Translations under genes and position numbers: made by a program
NCBI GenBank assembly: GCA_015179125.1
Contig: WHVA01000012.1
Span: 124,001 to 188,000 of the forward strand
Source of the DNA: Gautieria morchelliformis
Lineage: Eukaryota > Basidiomycota > Agaricomycetes > Gomphales > Gomphaceae
Reading direction: 5' to 3'
Length of the DNA: 64,000 nucleotides
Part shown: positions 61,673 through 64,000 of the stretch, piece by piece
How positions within the stretch are numbered: position 1 is the first letter of the stretch
Layout: each line of letters begins with the position of its first letter
Notes under the pieces: model-generated
Told to the model about the DNA's origin: nothing
Databases searched by the model: none
What the model saw: the letters and a program-made list of their open reading frames with translations, nothing else

Positions 61673-62581
61673 CCTCCGGAGATAACACCCTAGACACTCT
61701 GGAAAAATTTCTGCCACACTGATTGCCAATAACATCCGATTGCCTGCCCCAAATATGAATGGTGGCATACTCAACTATCCCTTCCAATTCAGAACCGACC
61801 CTTTAGGAACATGATGACACCTACTCCAATTATCTAATCCATCCAACCGACACATTGGAGTACCAGGTACACGTACTATCATGATTTGTCGACAGCCGGA
61901 GGCTGGGCCGAAACATCGGCAGTAGACTGCAGCTGCTTCCACTCGTTGGGGTGCGGGAAAGGTGTCAAGGTGGTGTGGCAGCTGAGGGGTACAAACTGAA
62001 AGTACACATGGGTATTACATGCCCAGATAAGCCATGGAAAGTTGATTACTATGTGGTTTATGGGTTGGACTGTTTGGCTTTAAAGGGGTGCTGAGGGGAG
62101 TATTGGTGTTTCGGAGGCATGATTATCCACACCCCGCCCACATAGGCATGGACAAGCTCAGGGCCTTGCCCAAAGAGCACAAGCAGAGATAGAGAACGAA
62201 AGGCGAGAAGGAGAAGACATAAGATAGAAGCTGTACTTACCGTCTTACATAGGGCCTTGCCCCAAAAGACGTAAAGCTTGGATTATTTAAAAAAAATAAA
62301 CTTTGAACATGGGGAGGGGAGCAGGGAACTCAAATTTAAGGAACAGGCAAGGACAAGCAGGTGAGGAAGGCAGAAGATAACAGAAGATAAAGGAAATAAG
62401 ATGAACCACCAGGTTGTCCCCTGACATCACCCCCTCTCTATGGTACGGCGTCTCGACATACGAAACCCCTCCCATCACCATCTTTACGTAACCAGGGGAG
62501 CGGAAACTTGTGGAAGGCTGTGGAAGGTCTGGAAACATGGGAACAGTCCAGAAGGCAAACCCCGACATCTAAACCCTAACA

Positions 62582-63057
62582 TCACCCCTCTCGATGCTTG
62601 TTGTCCTGACGAGCGCAGTCATCGCCTAACCCCAAACATCCCATAAGGCTTTGCTTCCATGTACACCAGAGGTGGGAACACGCCCTGCTGTCACCATGGC
62701 TGCTCTTTCCCTCGTGGTATATGGGAATGACGAGCTCATTGGGATGGGATTCCGTGGGTAGCTCTGGACCCTTGAATCTCGTGCAACGCACACACTCCCC
62801 TGCTGCATTGTGGAAGGGCCTCCCCACGTACCCTTCAAATGTGTAAGGTGTATCTGTATCATCGATGATGATGGGGTCGGCAAGATAGTAGGTGTTCCGT
62901 TGCCTGTGTCGAGGTCTGGACCAGGCAGGCAGGGGTTGGCTGGGAGGGGTGGTCATGGCCAATCGAAGGTCCTCTGGGTCAATGGTCCATTTCGAGGGTG
63001 GCAAGGCCTCATAGGGCTGGTTGTTGCCTGAGTTATTGGTGGTAGAACCAATCTTGA
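62582..63057 (-). CDS. Hypothetical protein fragment
   Basis: The minus strand is open from an acceptor-like CATGCAG near 63058 to a stop at 62582. It reads KIGSTTNNSGNNQPYEALPP, SKWTIDPEDLRLAMTTPPSQ, DPIIIDDTDTPYTFEGYVGR, CVRCTRFKGPELPTESHPNE. The text is less random than other frames here, with a CVRC pair and acidic and Pro-rich parts. There is no ATG at the start of the conserved-looking part, so it would be an internal or last exon. No family is recognised; it may be from a transposon. Confidence 0.35.
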
Positions 63058-64000
63058 CACCTGCATGATAGAGGAAGCATCCTGCTATAACCTGGGGATG
63101 TGTCGTGCAGAAAGCATGCCTGCAATGGCCAGTGCATCACCGCTTGCTCTGAGCAAGCTGGTTGTCAAGATTGGATTTGGGCGTTAATATCATGTATTAG
63201 TGAACACAGTGAATGCCCAAACGGCTTGTGCAATAAGATATGTAGTTCGGTGAATAATGTAAAGCCAATAAAGGTTTATGAGGTAAGGGGTCTACTCAAA
63301 TGGAGCTCGCCCTGTCTACAGTCGAAGCGAAATTGCCCGTGACACTGGACAATATAACATGCAAGGTTTCATGGAAAAGTCATCTCGTAGTAACAATCCT
63401 TTCGCTGGCGAAGGCACCCCTTCAGAGTCCTTCGCCAACAGCACCGACAAGGGTTTGAAGGCAAGGGTAGTGAAGATGAGATATAGAAACTCACCAGTGG
63501 TGTTTAAGCTCTACTCTGGTTAGAGGTGGTGGTCTAGAGAGGAGGGCTTAAGACAATGGTCACAGTGTAGTCGGGTTTTGCACAAGATAGATGTATGATA
63601 ATTGAACTGCAGAATATACATGCGAATGTAAGCTACTTATACCGAATGCTCATAGGATATCAGTGAATAGGAAAGAGGCCATCATGAGTCAGGGTTGGAT
63701 AGGGGTGCGCAGTTAGGATACAAATAGATGAAACACATATACAATAGAACTAAGGAGGAATGTGAACATGAAACAACAGGGAGGGAAGATGACAAAGGTA
63801 CCTATCTAAGAAAACACACCTTGGGACCTGCATACATGTTACCCTGCATGGGCTCTTGGTTTAACGGGTCGATCCTGCATGATCTACAGGTAGGACATCC
63901 TGCGAATGCATGCCGGCCATAGGAACACCCAAAGGGGGTTGAATTGGGAAGGTGATGGGGCCAGTGATGAACCATCACACCAGGTAAAGGGTGTCGATCA
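63058..64000. other. Window end, no supported gene
   Basis: The last 940 bases contain only short frames. Upstream exons of the minus-strand fragment at 62.6-63.0 kb could lie here, but I could not identify them. Confidence 0.35.

Larger units (their letters stand above)
60845..62581. other. Repeat-rich region without supported genes
   Basis: This 1.7 kb has short direct and inverted repeats (61435-61539) and a tRNA-like motif (61603-61672). Minus-strand frames (60668-61009, 61105-61464) lack motifs. Its base composition differs from the gene-rich part. Confidence 0.35.

Overview
The window looks like nuclear DNA of a filamentous basidiomycete, most likely an Agaricomycete. Genes are dense and multi-exon with introns of about 45-65 bases. 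They include families typical of that class: a DUF6533-type membrane protein, a fungal TEA-domain factor, a secreted protein with an interferon-6-16/ISG12-like end, hAT fragments and a chromodomain Gypsy element. The species cannot be told from the sequence alone. All protein names rest on motif recognition by eye; no database search was run.

Region 1 (1-19 kb) is ordinary gene space. It holds a YML020W-like alpha/beta-hydrolase-fold protein, an aldo/keto reductase, a small unknown protein, a DUF6533 membrane protein, mitochondrial dihydrolipoamide dehydrogenase, the vacuolar-type GH38 alpha-mannosidase (AMS1 type) and translation factor eEF1B-alpha. The last two are divergent, with only 88 bases between start codons. 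The 216-base first intron of the eEF1B gene contains a recognisable U18 box C/D snoRNA, the same host as in budding yeast.

Region 2 (19-34 kb) has an RGS-domain/multi-TM (Rax1-like) gene with one frame break. Its downstream flank carries a partial copy of the aldehyde dehydrogenase gene that lies intact 4.4 kb further on. A hAT transposase remnant, the intact aldehyde dehydrogenase, a DHA1-type MFS transporter and a class II HDAC/acetylpolyamine-amidohydrolase-like gene follow. The HDAC model needs a 10-base exon; the mannosidase needs a 9-base exon.

Region 3 (34-50 kb) holds a TEA-domain regulator, mitochondrial release factor 1, an IML2/TTC39-family protein, a long Ser/Pro-rich coiled-coil protein, a peptidase C45 (acyltransferase-like Ntn hydrolase) and the secreted repeat/ISG12-like protein.

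Region 4 (50-64 kb) is transposon-rich: a solo LTR with a 5-bp target duplication, a nearly full-length chromodomain Gypsy element of the same family, the C-terminal half and 3' terminus of a hAT element, a tRNA-like Pol III motif and few credible host genes. The Gypsy element has three notable properties: an 11-base self-complementarity between the predicted transcript start and the primer-binding site (Tf1-type self-priming), an antisense gene carrying a Zn(II)2Cys6-spaced cysteine cluster, and gag stops that look like CpG decay.
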